Assembly (NCBI GenBank): GCA_023436145.1
Contig: JAEZKP010000043.1
Coordinates: 1 to 64,000 of the forward strand
DNA: 64,000 nt
Direction: 5' to 3'
From: Fibrobacterota bacterium
GTDB lineage: Bacteria; Fibrobacterota; Chitinivibrionia; Chitinivibrionales; Chitinispirillaceae
Position 1 is the first letter of the stretch; the number at the start of each line of letters is the position of its first letter. The position numbers and the translations under genes are program-made. Of this stretch, positions 63,075-64,000 are shown piece by piece. Below the pieces are notes generated by a model that was given only the letters and a program-made list of their open reading frames with translations, did no database searches and was not told where the DNA came from.

Positions 63075-64000
63075 TTATGAGGCATGATTGGCCTTCCTTT
63101 TCAAATCAGAAAGTATGTTCAGTGCATCCAGCGGGGTGAGTCCATCGATATTAAGATTCTGCAACTGCTGCAGTATCTCAGAATGTAATGAATCCATGGC
63201 ATTGAGTTGTATTCCGGAAAAAAGATCTGTCTGCGCTTTATTTTCCAGATTGCTTTCATGATGTCTGGCCAGCACCGGTTTATGATCAGGAGTAAGTTCC
63301 ATGTTCTCCAGATTTGAAAGAATCTCTCTGGCACGTACAATCACTTTCCTGGGGACCCCTGCCAATCTGGCTACCTGAATACCATATGAATGATCACAGC
63401 TTCCAGCTTCAATTTTCCTTAGGAAAATGATCTGATCATTCCACTCCCTGACCTTAATGTGCAGATTTCTAAACCGCGGATAAATAAGAGCCATCTCTGC
63501 GAGCTCGTGATAATGAGTGGCAAAAAGTGTTCTTCCCCTTTTACCGTTTGCCTCGTGTAAATATTCTGCCACAGCCCAGGCTATGCTTATGCCATCAAAG
63601 GTCGATGTACCTCTGCCAACTTCATCAAGTAATATCAGACTGTTATCAGTGGCATTATTTAAAATATTAGCCACTTCGATCATCTCTACCAGAAAAGTAC
63701 TCTGTCCCCTGGCCAGACGGTCTGAAGCACCCACCCGGGTGAAGAATTTATCCACAATACCTATCTGAGCAAAACTTGCCGGTACAAATGAACCAATCTG
63801 TGCCATGATGGCTATCAGCGCGTTTTGCCGCAAATAAGTTGATTTTCCTGCCATATTGGGTCCGGTTATAAGTAAAATCTGTGATTCACTTTTTACCAGT
63901 TCTGTATCATTTGGGATAAACTGCTCGACAGTATTCATTCTTTCGACTACCGGATGACGCCCATCCCTGATTACCAGATCACCGGATTCAGTTAACAAAG
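63075..64000 (-). CDS. mutS: DNA mismatch repair protein MutS, C-terminal ATPase part (partial)
   Basis: The visible 308 residues run off the right edge; the frame is open to the last base. The MutS V ATPase domain is complete: DGRHPVVE, Walker A GPNMAGKSTYLR, Q-loop, signature FLVEMIEVANIL, Walker B DEVGRGTSTFDGI and FATHYHELAEM. A C-terminal extension of about 65 residues ends LTPLDALNILSDLKRKA, the dimer/tetramer and MutL-contact region of MutS1. The mismatch-binding N-terminal domains lie outside the window. Confidence 0.97.
   Translation of the reverse strand, partial: LLTESGDLVIRDGRHPVVERMNTVEQFIPNDTELVKSESQILLITGPNMAGKSTYLRQNALIAIMAQIGSFVPASFAQIGIVDKFFTRVGASDRLARGQSTFLVEMIEVANILNNATDNSLILLDEVGRGTSTFDGISIAWAVAEYLHEANGKRGRTLFATHYHELAEMALIYPRFRNLHIKVREWNDQIIFLRKIEAGSCDHSYGIQVARLAGVPRKVIVRAREILSNLENMELTPDHKPVLARHHESNLENKAQTDLFSGIQLNAMDSLHSEILQQLQNLNIDGLTPLDALNILSDLKRKANHAS

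Noticed and set aside
1..64000. tRNA or rRNA genes
   Set aside because: I looked for T-loop GGTTCGAATC-type sequences and paired acceptor arms in the gaps and found none.

Overview
This window reads as a chromosomal segment of a Gram-negative, AT-leaning bacterium of the FCB group, most likely Fibrobacterota or a relative such as the Chitinispirillia. This is an inference. It rests on a short RpoD-type sigma factor without region 1.1, a carbohydrate-binding secreted protein ending in a FlgD/type IX-secretion-like sorting domain, outer-membrane and lipoprotein genes, several Pkn2/PknB-type Ser/Thr kinases carrying repeat domains, and an AgmX/ExbD pair. No rRNA, tRNA, CRISPR array, insertion sequence or prophage module is visible. 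A fragment at the left edge resembles tail-fibre-type surface repeats.

Layout. 1-12.3 kb: mostly minus-strand envelope genes. They include a membrane-anchored protein with a degenerate thioredoxin-like domain, a tight GT4 / HAD phosphatase / 1259-aa TPR-transglutaminase / zinc peptidase lipoprotein cluster, a gatttga-type low-complexity repeat, a TPR protein and a secreted unknown. 12.4-20.8 kb: the replication-origin neighbourhood, with a lone MCE/MlaD protein, a DUF5610-like protein, an oriC-like region with DnaA boxes, dnaA, STAS, PAS-GGDEF-HD-GYP, a Ser/Thr kinase and an orphan ParB. dnaN, recF and gyrB do not follow dnaA. 21-27.2 kb: a compact operon of Ser/Thr kinase, beta-helix membrane protein and Calx-beta lipoprotein. 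27.4-34.3 kb: an NmrA-like protein, a large hybrid histidine kinase, a DUF1573 protein, and an AgmX/TonB-like protein with ExbD. 34.4-36.1 kb: a PLP aminotransferase behind a complete transcription attenuator. 36.4-46.8 kb: a ZIP zinc transporter, a second NmrA-like protein, a kinase-ankyrin protein, a lone receiver, a polysaccharide flippase, a Fur-FeoA fusion and an outer-membrane protein. 47.2-64 kb: a class A PBP, a family-5 solute-binding lipoprotein, GAF-GGDEF, GT2 with an overlapping ParB-like gene, a CBM/sorting-domain protein, a B12-binding-type radical SAM protein, the sigma factor, a DUF6064 membrane protein and the 3' part of mutS.

The most interesting signal is at 34476-36065 on the minus strand. 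A consensus-like promoter (TTGACC, 17 bp, TATATT) places transcription start at or next to the ATG of a 32-codon leader peptide with six Ala codons, three of them consecutive. The Ala codons form the 5' arm of a hairpin. A 9-nt segment just before the leader stop is perfectly complementary to the 5' arm and loop of an intrinsic terminator with ten Ts. Beyond it lie a 40-aa Ile/Val/Ala-rich ORF with a strong Shine-Dalgarno that overlaps the aminotransferase start, and then the aminotransferase itself. This is a full promoter, leader, antiterminator, terminator and coupled-ORF arrangement, apparently responding to alanine, which is not among the classical attenuation amino acids.

Other notable items are a Fur repressor fused to a FeoA domain, a ribosomal L7/L12-like domain at the N-terminus of an AgmX/TonB-like protein, paired NmrA paralogues of which one has lost its Rossmann glycines, a kinase with HCD in place of HRD in an operon with surface proteins, and a DnaA box that contains the dnaA start codon. 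All family names come from reading the translated sequences. No database search was possible.
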